DNA of 64,000 bases, from the NCBI GenBank assembly GCA_963811225.1, contig CAWEQO010000013.1:248001-312000 (forward strand), given 5' to 3'. Under the pieces are notes generated by a model, which was given only the letters and a program-made list of their open reading frames with translations, ran no database searches and was not told where the DNA came from. This document shows, in pieces, positions 34,432 to 42,840 of this stretch. The stretch comes from CAWEQO01 sp963811225 (lineage in GTDB: Bacteria > Chloroflexota > Anaerolineae > Anaerolineales > Anaerolineaceae). The translations under genes were made by a program, and so were the position numbers. Numbering within the stretch: position 1 is the stretch's first letter; every line of letters starts with the position of its first letter.

Positions 34432-35904
34432 ATGATGCGGATCCCGATCAACCGTGAGAGCAATATCCCCTTATACCAGCAGATCGAACAGTTTTTGCGG
34501 GATGAAATCTTATCGGCCGCGCTGCCGGCAGACACGCGCCTGCCGTCCAGCCGTGAGCTGGCAGCCGGGCTGGGCGTCAACCGCATCACGATTTCGAACG
34601 CATACGCCGACCTGGAGGCTGAGGGGCTGGTATACAGCAAGCCGGGCAGCGGCACGTATGTTGCGCCGCTGGAAGACCAGGAGATCGGAGTGAGCGGGGA
34701 GGAGGACGAAGAGTGGCCGCTGTGGCAGAAGATGTTGAGCCAGCGGGCGCCTGACCGCCTGCGCCATCCGTACCCGGGTTTCGCCAATGGGCTCGGGCAT
34801 CCCTCGCGCGACACCATTGACCTGTCGATGGGCTCTGGAGCGGACGATTTTTTCCCGGTCGATGAGTTCCGCAAGTCGATTGATACGGTGCTGCGCCGCG
34901 ACCGCAACGACGCCATCGGCTACGGTGAGCGGGCGGGGCACTACCCGCTGCGGCGGACAATCGCCCACATCCTGGTCAACCAGGGCGTGCCGTGCCAGCC
35001 GGAGAACGTGCTGATCACGACCGGCTCGCAGCAAGCGCTGATGCTGGTGGCGCACCTGTTATTGCGCCCGGGGGACACGGTGCTGGTGGAGAGCCCCAGC
35101 TACAGCGCGGCGCTGGACCTGTTCGCCTCGCTGGGCGTAAGGCTGGTGGGGGCGCCCATGGATGAGGAGGGCATGCGGACTGATCTGCTGGAGGACCTGC
35201 TGCGGACGGTGCAGCCACAGTTGATCTACACCATTCCCACCTTCCACAACCCGACCGGCACCTGCCTGAGCGGATCCCGGCGGCGGCAGCTGATCGCCCT
35301 GGCGGGACGGTTCAACGTGCCGATCCTGGAGGACGAATTTGTGGGCGATCTGCGCTACGATGGGCGCTCGCAGCCGGCGCTGAAGGCGTTCGACAGCGGC
35401 AACAACGTGATCTATACCGGCACATTCTCGAAGATGCTGATGCCGGGGCTGCGAATTGGATATATCGTGGCGAATGGGCCCGTATACGAGAACCTGCTGG
35501 AGCTGAAGCGGATCAACGACCTGGCCACGTCGGATTTAATCCAGCGGACGCTGGACACGTACATCAATGTGGGACGCTACCAGTCCTATCTACGCAAGGC
35601 GTGCCGGGAGTATCGCTCCAGACGGGATGCGACTGCGAGCGCCATCGAGCGCCGGCTGCCGAAGGAGGCGCAGTTTAACCTTCCGCAAGGAGGGCTGTTC
35701 ATCTGGCTGCGGCTGCCGCCCGGTGTAATGGATGAGCAGGTGGTCAGGGCTGCGGCAGAAGAAAAACTTGCGCTGACGCCAGGATGCGCATACTTCCCCG
35801 GGCAGGAGGAGCACGGGTTCTTGCGGTTGAACTTCGCCAGGTACAACGAAGAGACGATGGAGGAAGGGATCAAGCGCCTGGGGAGGGCAATCGAGAGAGC
35901 CTAA
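34432..35904 (+). CDS. MocR-type GntR/aminotransferase regulator
   Basis: A 490-residue PLP-dependent transcription factor. The GntR winged helix occupies about 1-75 (NIPLYQQIEQFLRDEIL, LGVNRITISNAYADLEAEG). A fold-type I aminotransferase domain follows with TTGSQQAL, PTFHNPTGT and the PLP Lys in TGTFSKMLMPGLRIGY. MocR proteins regulate vitamin B6, GABA or amino-acid genes; the target here is unknown. The start at 34432 has GGAG ten bases upstream; ATG 34387 would add an unrelated extension. Confidence 0.92.
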   Translation: MMRIPINRESNIPLYQQIEQFLRDEILSAALPADTRLPSSRELAAGLGVNRITISNAYADLEAEGLVYSKPGSGTYVAPLEDQEIGVSGEEDEEWPLWQKMLSQRAPDRLRHPYPGFANGLGHPSRDTIDLSMGSGADDFFPVDEFRKSIDTVLRRDRNDAIGYGERAGHYPLRRTIAHILVNQGVPCQPENVLITTGSQQALMLVAHLLLRPGDTVLVESPSYSAALDLFASLGVRLVGAPMDEEGMRTDLLEDLLRTVQPQLIYTIPTFHNPTGTCLSGSRRRQLIALAGRFNVPILEDEFVGDLRYDGRSQPALKAFDSGNNVIYTGTFSKMLMPGLRIGYIVANGPVYENLLELKRINDLATSDLIQRTLDTYINVGRYQSYLRKACREYRSRRDATASAIERRLPKEAQFNLPQGGLFIWLRLPPGVMDEQVVRAAAEEKLALTPGCAYFPGQEEHGFLRLNFARYNEETMEEGIKRLGRAIERA

Positions 35905-36001
35905 CGCTGCCTGCAGGGGCGCTTCGCTAAATGGCAAAGAGGGGTTAGGGAAAACAAGTCGTCTTCCGCATTAATTAACTCATTTTCTCATATCCATTAA
36001 A

Positions 36002-36152
36002 ATGAAAGAGGAATACACACGGTCCGGGGGGAGCCAGACACCGTTACGCCTTTCCATCCAGTTGAGCATTGACCCTCGCGATCGCCCGCTCCGTGACTCG
36101 CTTATTGGTGCGTCCCTTCCTATAAAGGGGCAAGTGGAATTGGAGGTAATTG
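36002..36152 (+). other. Region upstream of the Ku gene
   Basis: An open frame from 36002 runs into the Ku gene in another frame but matches nothing and ignores the GGAGG that serves ATG 36153. Between 35905 and 36152 no other gene or clear promoter is seen apart from AT-rich sequence near 35970-36000. Confidence 0.4.
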
Positions 36153-36931
36153 ATGCGACCGATATGGTCTGGGGCCATCAGCTTTGGCCTCATTTATATC
36201 CCTGTAAAACTGTATCCTGCGAACTCAAAACCAGGATCTGGATTTCGATCTCATCCGCCGCAAGGACATGGGCGGCATTCGCTATGCGCGCATGAGCCGC
36301 GAGACCGGTGAGGAAGTGCCCTACGAGGAGATCGTCAAGGGCTACCAGTACAGCCCGGGCAACTACGTGATGGTGGAAAATGAAGACTTCGAGCGGGCGC
36401 GCGGCGGCAAGTCAAAGGTGATCGACATTCTGAGCTTCGTCAACCTGGACGACGTCGACACGAAGTATTTCGAGAAGCCCTTCTACCTGGAGCCTACCGA
36501 AAACGCGCAGCAAGGTTATGCGCTGCTGCGGGAAGCGCTCAAGAAGACCAACAAGGCCGGGCTGGTCAAGTTCATGCTGCGGACGCGCGAGCACCTGGGC
36601 GTGCTCAAGCCCGAGAATGACCTGATCTTGCTGGATCAGATGCGTTATGCGGCCGAAATCCGCAGTCCGGAGGAGTTGGAGCTGCCCGGCAACGAGGAAG
36701 TCGGCAGTCGTGAGCTGGAGATGGCGGTGCGACTGATCGACCAGCTAACCCAGCCTTGGAACCCCGAGCAGTACCGCGACACGTATATCGACGAGCTGCG
36801 TGAGGTGATCCAGAAGAAGGCGGAGGGCCAGGAGCTGGCCCCGGTGAAAGAAGAGGAGATCCCAACCGAAGTGACCGACCTGTTTGCCCGGCTCAGCGAG
36901 AAGTCTCGACAAGGCCCGCAAGAAAAGCTAG
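36153..36931 (+). pseudogene. Ku protein (NHEJ), disrupted by two one-base insertions
   Basis: The start MRPIWSGAISFGLIYIPVKL is typical of bacterial Ku, with GGAGG six bases before ATG. An extra base near 36221-36223 shifts the frame; the correct reading continues with DLDFDLIRRKDMGGIRYAR. A second extra base near 36900 hides the natural end DKARKKS at stop 36929-36931. With both corrected, about 258 residues result, the usual length. Ku binds DNA ends and recruits LigD, encoded ten bases downstream. Both errors turn A into AA, so homopolymer sequencing error is plausible. Confidence 0.88.
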
Positions 36932-36940
36932 GCCGGATCG

Positions 36941-39499
36941 ATGCCCCTGGAGGATTACCGGAAGAAGCGCAATTTCCAGCAGACCTCCGAACCGGCGGGA
37001 GAGATCGAAACCGCCGGCGAGGGTCCGCTGCGCTTTGTGGTACAAAAGCATCAGGCCAGCCACTTACACTACGATTTCCGTCTGGAGCTGAACGGCATCC
37101 TCCTCAGTTGGGCCGTGCCACATGGGCCGTCGCTGGACCCGTCCGAGCGGCGGCTGGCGATGCGCACCGAAGACCACCCCCTCTCTTACCGCAGCTTCGA
37201 GGGCATCATTCCCGAGGGGAATTACGGCGCGGGGACGGTCATGGTATGGGACCGGGGCTTATATCACACGCCGGGGGCAGCCGGGCGGACGGATAACGAG
37301 CGCCAGATGCGGCGTGGGTTGGAGATCGGCCACATCCACGTGGTGCTGGAGGGGGAAAAGCTCAAGGGACAGTTTCACCTGATCCGGATGAAGAAAGAAG
37401 AAGGGGACTGGCTGCTGATCAAGGCGGACGACGCGTATGCCACGCAGTTGGACATCCTCACGGAAGACCGCTCGGTATTGAGCGGCCTTTCAATGCAGGA
37501 AATCCGGGCAAGCGCCGAAGAGCAGGCGGAGGAGGAAGAAGAACCAGAGCCGCCCACCAACATCGACCTGAGCCGGTTCGACCTGACCGGCGCGGTGCGC
37601 AGCCCAATGCCGACCGAGATCACACCCATGGCGGCGCGGCTGGCAGATGAGCCGTTCGAGAAGCCGGACTGGCTGTACGAGATCAAGTGGGACGGCTTCC
37701 GGGGCGTGGCGGAGGTGCATCCGGGTGAGGCGAACCTGTACTCGCGGCACCAGTTGGATTACCAGAAGGAATTCCCTCCCATTGTGGAGGCGCTGCGACA
37801 GCTGGGCTTCGAGGCGGTGCTGGATGGCGAAGTGGTGGTGGTGGACGAGTTAGGCCGCTCGGACTTTTTGCTGCTGCAAGAGTACCGCAAGACCGGACAG
37901 GGCACGCTGGTGTACTACGTGTTTGACCTGTTGTACCTGGAAGGCCACGACCTGATGACCCTGCCACTGTACCGGCGAAAGGAGATCCTGCAGGCGATCC
38001 TGCCGGAGATGGCGCGCATCAAGTACAGCGATCACGTCGAAGGGGAGGGGCTGGCGTTCTACCAGGCGGCGATCGACCACGGCATGGAGGGCATCATGGC
38101 CAAGGCAAAGGGCAGCCTCTACGAGCCGGGCATACGCAGCGGGAACTGGCTGAAGATCAAGACTCACCGGCGGCAAGAGGCGGTGGTCGGGGGGTACACC
38201 GAGCCGCGCGGCAACCGGCCCGACCTGGGCGCGCTGCTGTTGGGCGTGTACGATGAGCGCGGCAACCTGGTCTTCATCGGACACACGGGCGGCGGGCTAA
38301 GCCATCAGGATCTGGGGGAAATCCGGGAGACGCTCAAGGGGCTGGAGCGCAAGGATTTACCCTTTCAGACCACCCCACACACCAACCAGCCGGCCACCTG
38401 GGTGGAGCCGGAACTGGTGTGCGAGGTGCGCTTCGCCGAGTGGACCGCGTCGGGCATGATGCGCCAGCCGATCTTCGCAGGGTGGAGACCGGACAAAGAC
38501 CCGCGCGACGTGCGGCGCGAGATGCCGGTGCCGGTGGAGGCTGAGCCAGAGACGCCCAAGCTGGAGCCGCGCCAAGAGCAGTCGAAGAGCGAAGAGATTG
38601 GCGGGCATGAAGTAGCGCTGACCAACCTGCAGAAGCTGTATTATCCGGAAGACCCGCTGACCAAGGGGGACGTCATCGAGTACTACCGTACCATGGCCCG
38701 CTATATGCTTCCCTATTTGAAAGACCGGCCGCTGTTCCTCCGGCGCTACCCCAACGGCATCCACGGCAGCAGCTTTTTTCAGAAGGATGTCGACGACGTG
38801 CCCGATTGGGTACAAACAGTGGAGATCGAATCGGACACGAGCGGCAACAAGATCAACTACATCGTCTGCCAGGACGAAGCCACCCTGGCATACATCGCCA
38901 ACCTGGGGGCGATCGAGCTGCATCCATGGAACTCGCGGATCGGCAAGCTGGAATTTCCAGACTACCTGGTGTTCGATCTGGATCCCTGGTCGCGACCATT
39001 CAGCGACGTGATCGAGGTGGCCTTGCAGTTCCATCAAATCCTGGAGGAGATCGGCGCGGCCAGCCTGGTGAAGACCAGCGGGCAATCAGGACTGCACATT
39101 TTCATCCCGCTGGGAGCGCATTACACATACGAGCAGGGCCGGCAGTTCGCCACCCTGATCGCCCGGCTGGTCAACACCCGCCTGCCGGATATCACCTCGA
39201 TTGAGCGCAGTCCACAGAAGCGCGAGGGTAAGATGTATCTGGACGTGTTGCAAAACCGGACCGGGCAAGCGCTGATCGCGCCCTATTCCTTGCGACCGCA
39301 CCCGGGCGCGCCGGTGTCCACACCGCTGCGATGGGCGGAGGTGCGCCACGGCCTGGACCCGCTGGCATTCAATTTCCATACAGTGCAGCCGCGAGTGGCC
39401 GAACTAGGCGACCTGTGGAAGGGGGTTTTGGGGCCAGGAGTGAACATCGAAGGCAGTTTGAACGGTCTCAAAGCGCTGTGGCAGGCCCAAGTTGGATAA
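36941..39499 (+). CDS. ligD: Multifunctional NHEJ ligase LigD
   Basis: An 852-residue LigD with the order phosphoesterase, ligase, polymerase. The 3'-phosphoesterase domain spans about 5-160 (HLHYDFRLEL, PEGNYGAGTVMVWDRG). The ATP-dependent ligase spans about 225-530, with nucleotidyl Lys249 in YEIKWDGFRG. The primase-polymerase domain spans about 560-852, with the metal-binding DLDPW near 685. It repairs double-strand breaks with Ku, which precedes it. The order differs from mycobacterial LigD (polymerase first). Confidence 0.95.
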   Translation: MPLEDYRKKRNFQQTSEPAGEIETAGEGPLRFVVQKHQASHLHYDFRLELNGILLSWAVPHGPSLDPSERRLAMRTEDHPLSYRSFEGIIPEGNYGAGTVMVWDRGLYHTPGAAGRTDNERQMRRGLEIGHIHVVLEGEKLKGQFHLIRMKKEEGDWLLIKADDAYATQLDILTEDRSVLSGLSMQEIRASAEEQAEEEEEPEPPTNIDLSRFDLTGAVRSPMPTEITPMAARLADEPFEKPDWLYEIKWDGFRGVAEVHPGEANLYSRHQLDYQKEFPPIVEALRQLGFEAVLDGEVVVVDELGRSDFLLLQEYRKTGQGTLVYYVFDLLYLEGHDLMTLPLYRRKEILQAILPEMARIKYSDHVEGEGLAFYQAAIDHGMEGIMAKAKGSLYEPGIRSGNWLKIKTHRRQEAVVGGYTEPRGNRPDLGALLLGVYDERGNLVFIGHTGGGLSHQDLGEIRETLKGLERKDLPFQTTPHTNQPATWVEPELVCEVRFAEWTASGMMRQPIFAGWRPDKDPRDVRREMPVPVEAEPETPKLEPRQEQSKSEEIGGHEVALTNLQKLYYPEDPLTKGDVIEYYRTMARYMLPYLKDRPLFLRRYPNGIHGSSFFQKDVDDVPDWVQTVEIESDTSGNKINYIVCQDEATLAYIANLGAIELHPWNSRIGKLEFPDYLVFDLDPWSRPFSDVIEVALQFHQILEEIGAASLVKTSGQSGLHIFIPLGAHYTYEQGRQFATLIARLVNTRLPDITSIERSPQKREGKMYLDVLQNRTGQALIAPYSLRPHPGAPVSTPLRWAEVRHGLDPLAFNFHTVQPRVAELGDLWKGVLGPGVNIEGSLNGLKALWQAQVG

Positions 39500-39574
39500 C
39501 AAATTCTCAAAATTGGTAAAAATCACCCTTTTTTAAGTTTACTTTTTTCATATATGCCGTATAATATTATTCAG

Positions 39575-39643
39575 GTAGGGTTTTCCCTACCCCGTTTATA
39601 GGGGATTTCCCCCATGGTATCACCACCCTAATCTCTCTAGAAT
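39575..39643 (+). promoter_or_regulatory. Tandem operator and promoter of a candidate sRNA
   Basis: GTAGGGTTTTCCCTAC (centre 39582.5) and TAGGGGATTTCCCCCA (centre about 39606.5) lie 23-24 bp apart. A -35 TGGTAT (39615-39620), 17 bp and -10 TAGAAT (39638-39643) follow at the same distance as in the other operator-promoter sites. No coding frame follows. Confidence 0.65.
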
Positions 39644-39649
39644 TAATTT

Positions 39650-39772
39650 AGAGAAGTAAAGGGGGAAAGTACTTCTTCTTAAATCGAATTACCGGCGAGC
39701 GTTAATCGGCGGGAGGAACGCTCGAGTTTAACCACAAGCGACACCAGTACTGCGCTGGTGTCGTTTGTATTT
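39650..39772 (+). ncRNA. Candidate operator-controlled small RNA
   Basis: A transcript from the predicted start at 39650 would end at a terminator (CGACACCAG 39739-39747 with 39755-39763, then TTTGTATTT), about 120 bases. Two further stem-loops form: GAAGTA/TACTTC (39653-39675) with an AAGGGGGAAAG loop, and CGAGCGTT/AACGCTCG (39696-39724) with a loop containing GGCGGGAGG. Both loops are purine-rich like ribosome-binding sites. No known RNA family is recognised and no ORF is present. Confidence 0.55.
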
Positions 39773-39831
39773 ATATCTCGCGCCACCCCAAGGCTGGGGT
39801 AAAGACGTCAAAGAGTTGACATTGAAGAGCA

Positions 39832-39866
39832 GCAAAAGGAACGCGCCTCGAGCGCGTTCCTTTTGC
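39832..39866 (-). terminator. Terminator of the lipoprotein operon
   Basis: A perfect 15-bp stem (39832-39846 with 39852-39866), three bases downstream of the lipoprotein stop on the minus strand. The arm ends in CCTTTTGC rather than a long T-run. Confidence 0.75.
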
Positions 39867-39868
39867 AC

Positions 39869-40585
39869 TTAAGGGACTTCTGTGCCGAGGACGTCTTGCA
39901 GCGCCTGGAGGACGGTCTGATTTTGGCCCAGATAGAGCACGATCAGGCGGTCCTTGCGGAAGAAGTGCGGCGTTCCCTGCAGTTCTACGACCTGTCCGTT
40001 CACCTCGACGCCGTTCTCAGTAATACGTACCTGCTCGGCTTCAGCCTGGCCCTGCTGCTCATACGGATAGACGTGGACCACCTCGCCGTTGACGAGGATC
40101 GGGCGGTCAGGCGCGGAGAACAGCGGCTGAGACAGCCGATCTTGCGGGGCAGACGATACGACCTTCAGTCCCTGCCGGTTCAGGGCGGTCAAGAATTCGG
40201 GGCGACCCATGACCGGCTTGTTGGATGGGCCGGGCACCAGCACCGCTTGCCCGTTGGCGACGTGATAGACGTACTCCCTGCGGTCTTGGGCGAGCGGCAC
40301 CGACAAGGTAATTTTATAACCCTGTACAGTTTGTTCGGAACCGCTGCTGCCCGTAGAAGGAATCCCAAGATTACCCTTTTGGAGCTGCACCGGCTCAATC
40401 GAGTCGACCCGGATCGAGGACGGATCGGGCAAATCCAGCCGGTTTTGCAGATCGGTCATCGCCAGGTCGACCTGCGGCTCGGCCGTGCCGCGCAGATTTA
40501 AGCTAGCCTCTACAGAAGGGGAGCAGCCGGAAAGAACGATCAATAATGCCCCTAACAACCAAAAAACTTTCGATAAATGTTTCAC
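39869..40585 (-). CDS. Predicted lipoprotein
   Basis: A 238-residue protein with a lipoprotein signal (FWLLGALLIVLSGC), the acylated Cys being at about residue 21. The mature part has no recognised domain; it contains VYHVANGQAVLVPGPSNKP and a C-terminal helix. The GTG start overlaps the stop of the upstream lipoprotein gene by four bases (GTGA), so the two are translationally coupled. Exported, membrane-anchored; function unknown. Confidence 0.8.
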   Translation of the reverse strand: MKHLSKVFWLLGALLIVLSGCSPSVEASLNLRGTAEPQVDLAMTDLQNRLDLPDPSSIRVDSIEPVQLQKGNLGIPSTGSSGSEQTVQGYKITLSVPLAQDRREYVYHVANGQAVLVPGPSNKPVMGRPEFLTALNRQGLKVVSSAPQDRLSQPLFSAPDRPILVNGEVVHVYPYEQQGQAEAEQVRITENGVEVNGQVVELQGTPHFFRKDRLIVLYLGQNQTVLQALQDVLGTEVP

Positions 40586-41076
40586 CCAGTCTCCTTTCTT
40601 CCTATATCCGCCGGTGGATTCTTCGTGCTGGGTTGAACGACCGGCTCGCCGAGCGTCTTCATCAGCGAAGATAGCACCTTTGGGTCTTCCCCTTTATACA
40701 AGGCCAGCATGCGGCCGCGCGACCAAAAATATGGCTTTTCGCCAAGTTCCGGGTTATAGTTGTTGGCGTTAGCAGAAATGATCTTTTGGGCCGCTACCCG
40801 CGCTGGTTCGCTCTCAAAAATAAAAACCTGGACATTATCGCCGTTCACGGTGATCAGTTGGGCAGCCACATCGAACAGCGCCTGCCCCATCTGACCTCCA
40901 TCCACAACTTCTGCGCCATTGCTGCGAAGATCGTCCAGAAGCGTAAGGTAATCGTCCGGCATTTTCGCTGCCAGTCCGCCGGTTTTCTCTCCCGTGTTGG
41001 GAATGGCAGCGGCGCAGGCGGATAGCAGCAACAGGGATACAAGCCCCACTACCATTAACCAGCTCTTCTGTTTCAT
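40582..41076 (-). CDS. Predicted lipoprotein
   Basis: A 164-residue protein with signal peptide and lipobox (LMVVGLVSLLLLSAC). The mature region has no recognised family. It contains VFIFESEPARVAAQKIIS, resembling periplasmic proteins that read low-charge stress or metabolite ligands, but no assignment is possible. ATG 41076 has GAGG five bases upstream; the longer frame is not used. Transcription comes from a tandem-operator promoter about 140 bases upstream. Confidence 0.8.
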   Translation of the reverse strand: MKQKSWLMVVGLVSLLLLSACAAAIPNTGEKTGGLAAKMPDDYLTLLDDLRSNGAEVVDGGQMGQALFDVAAQLITVNGDNVQVFIFESEPARVAAQKIISANANNYNPELGEKPYFWSRGRMLALYKGEDPKVLSSLMKTLGEPVVQPSTKNPPADIGRKETG

Positions 41077-41220
41077 TCGACCTCTAAAACCCCCACCAGA
41101 AACAGGATATATGGGTTCAATGCCGGCAATCCCCGGAGTAAACGATTGGCAATTCATCCTGCAGAAAACGAGTGGAAGCTGTGAATGCCCTTTCTTCCAC
41201 GACCGGCTCCTACACAATTA

Positions 41221-41287
41221 ACTGTAATGGAAGGTAAAAGGGGGTTCAATCAGGGAAGTTCCTATTGAAGGATGAGGGATTCCCCTC
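41221..41287 (-). promoter_or_regulatory. Tandem operator and promoter of the lipoprotein pair
   Basis: Elements GGGAAGTTCC (centre about 41258) and GAGGGATTCCCCTC (centre 41280.5) are 22-23 bp apart. On the minus strand TTGAAC (41244-41249), 17 bp and TACAGT (41221-41226) form the promoter, at the same offset from the proximal element as in the csbD promoter. Confidence 0.65.
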
Positions 41288-41345
41288 GGAACGAAAAACA
41301 GCCGTCACCCGACGATGAAGTCGGGTGACGGCTGTTTTTCGTTCC
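41288..41345 (-). terminator. 26-bp perfect hairpin after the BaiN-like gene
   Basis: Arms 41288-41313 and 41320-41345 pair perfectly around a six-base loop, with a T5 tract inside the arm. It starts just after the stop of the flavoprotein gene on the minus strand. Confidence 0.85.
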
Positions 41346-41350
41346 GGAAA

Positions 41351-42589
41351 CTACAAAGACTCAGCGATCGATTGTCCGGCGATCCAGCCGGTCGTCCAGG
41401 CATTTTGAAGGTTAAAGCCGCCGGTCAGGGCATCGATATCGAGCACCTCGCCGGCCAGGTAGAGTCCGGAACAAACCTTGCTCTGCATGGTTTTGAAATC
41501 GACCTGATTGAGAGCGACGCCCCCGCTGGTGACGAACTCCTCTTTGAAGACGCCCTTGCCGCGGATCTGGAAGCTGCCGAGCGTGAGCTCGGCGGCCAGG
41601 CGGTTGAGGGCATTCTTGGAGGTCTCGACCCAGACACGCTCCTCCTCAATCCCTGCCGCCTCGACCAAACGCCGCCACAGTCGCTGGGGCAGCCTGCCGA
41701 GCGGATCGTGAGGAGCAACCTGTTGGCGGGGAGACTTTTCCTTGAAGGCCAGGAAGAAGTTGTAGAGGCTGTCTTGATTGTAATCGGGCAGCCAGTTAAC
41801 CAGTAGATCGGCCTGGTACCTGGCATCGTGCAAGAAGCGCGCCCCCCAGGCGGAGAGGCGCAAGACAGCCGGACCGCTGAAGCCCCAGTGGGTGACCAGC
41901 AGCGGGCCTTGGGCCTCCAGGCGGGGCTCTGGGAGGCGCAAGTGAACCGGATCGACGGAGATACCGGAGAGACCCTTCAGGCGTGGATCGGGCACGGTGA
42001 AAGTGAAGAGCGAGGGCACGGGGGGAATAACGGCATGGCCGAGCGAGGCGGCCAGATCGAGCGATTGGCGGTCGCCGCCGGTCGCCAGGAGCAGGCGGCG
42101 AGAGGCAAGCCGGTGGCTGTCACGCAGGGTCAGCTCGAAACGCCGACCCTGCCAGTCCTCGATCACTTCAACAGCAGCGACCGGGGCGTGTGTCTCGATC
42201 TCGACACCCAGGCGACGGGCTTCGTGGAGCAGCGTGCTGGTGATGGTCTCGGCCGAGTCGCTGACGGGAAAGATGCGCCCGTCCGGCTCAGTTTTGAGTG
42301 GGATGTCGCGGCGCTCGAACCAGCGCACGGTGTCGCGCGGCTGGAAGCGCTGGAAAGGCCCGAGCAGAGCGCGACCGCCATGGGGGTAGAAGCGGACAAG
42401 CTCGGCCGGATCGAAGCAGGCATTCGTCACGTTGCAGCGCCCACCGCCGGAGATGAGCACTTTGGAGAGCAGCTTGTTCCCCTTTTCCAAGATCAGTATG
42501 CGGCTGCCCGGACGGGCGGATACGCAGGTGATGGCGCCGAAAAAGCCGGCCGCGCCACCGCCGATGACGAGAAGGTCGTAGAGTTCCAT
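41351..42589 (-). CDS. BaiN/HI0933-family flavoprotein
   Basis: A 412-residue FAD-binding protein of the HI0933/BaiN (YhiN) family. It has the N-terminal dinucleotide motif VIGGGAAGFFGAI, then KVLISGGGRCNVTN, and the C-terminal LYLAGEVLDIDALTGGFNLQ. The reaction is probably NAD(P)H-linked reduction, but most members are uncharacterised. ATG 42589 is preceded at six bases by a perfect TATAAT (minus strand 42596-42601) and by no ribosome-binding site, so the mRNA is predicted leaderless. Confidence 0.92.
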   Translation of the reverse strand: MELYDLLVIGGGAAGFFGAITCVSARPGSRILILEKGNKLLSKVLISGGGRCNVTNACFDPAELVRFYPHGGRALLGPFQRFQPRDTVRWFERRDIPLKTEPDGRIFPVSDSAETITSTLLHEARRLGVEIETHAPVAAVEVIEDWQGRRFELTLRDSHRLASRRLLLATGGDRQSLDLAASLGHAVIPPVPSLFTFTVPDPRLKGLSGISVDPVHLRLPEPRLEAQGPLLVTHWGFSGPAVLRLSAWGARFLHDARYQADLLVNWLPDYNQDSLYNFFLAFKEKSPRQQVAPHDPLGRLPQRLWRRLVEAAGIEEERVWVETSKNALNRLAAELTLGSFQIRGKGVFKEEFVTSGGVALNQVDFKTMQSKVCSGLYLAGEVLDIDALTGGFNLQNAWTTGWIAGQSIAESL

Positions 42590-42662
42590 GAAGGAATTAT
42601 AGACGAAATGCAACCACACGAGACGGCAGGTCAGGGATGGCCGGAAGATTGCTAAAAGGCAG

Positions 42663-42684
42663 CAGGCCCTCCGAAGAGGGCCTG
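42663..42684 (-). terminator. Terminator of tRNA-Leu
   Basis: CAGGCCCTC/GAGGGCCTG, nine perfect pairs with a TTCG loop on the minus strand, 15 bases after the tRNA. Confidence 0.8.
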
Positions 42685-42698
42685 TGTTATAATCCTGC

Positions 42699-42783
<85 letters not shown>

Positions 42784-42840
42784 ACTGAGAGCTTCATTGT
42801 ATCAAAACTTCTCATAAGGATCAAGGTTTCGCAACTTATT

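Noticed and set aside
36002..36295. 97-residue ORF at the Ku start
   Set aside because: Conflicts with the Ku frame, which has the ribosome-binding site and family match.
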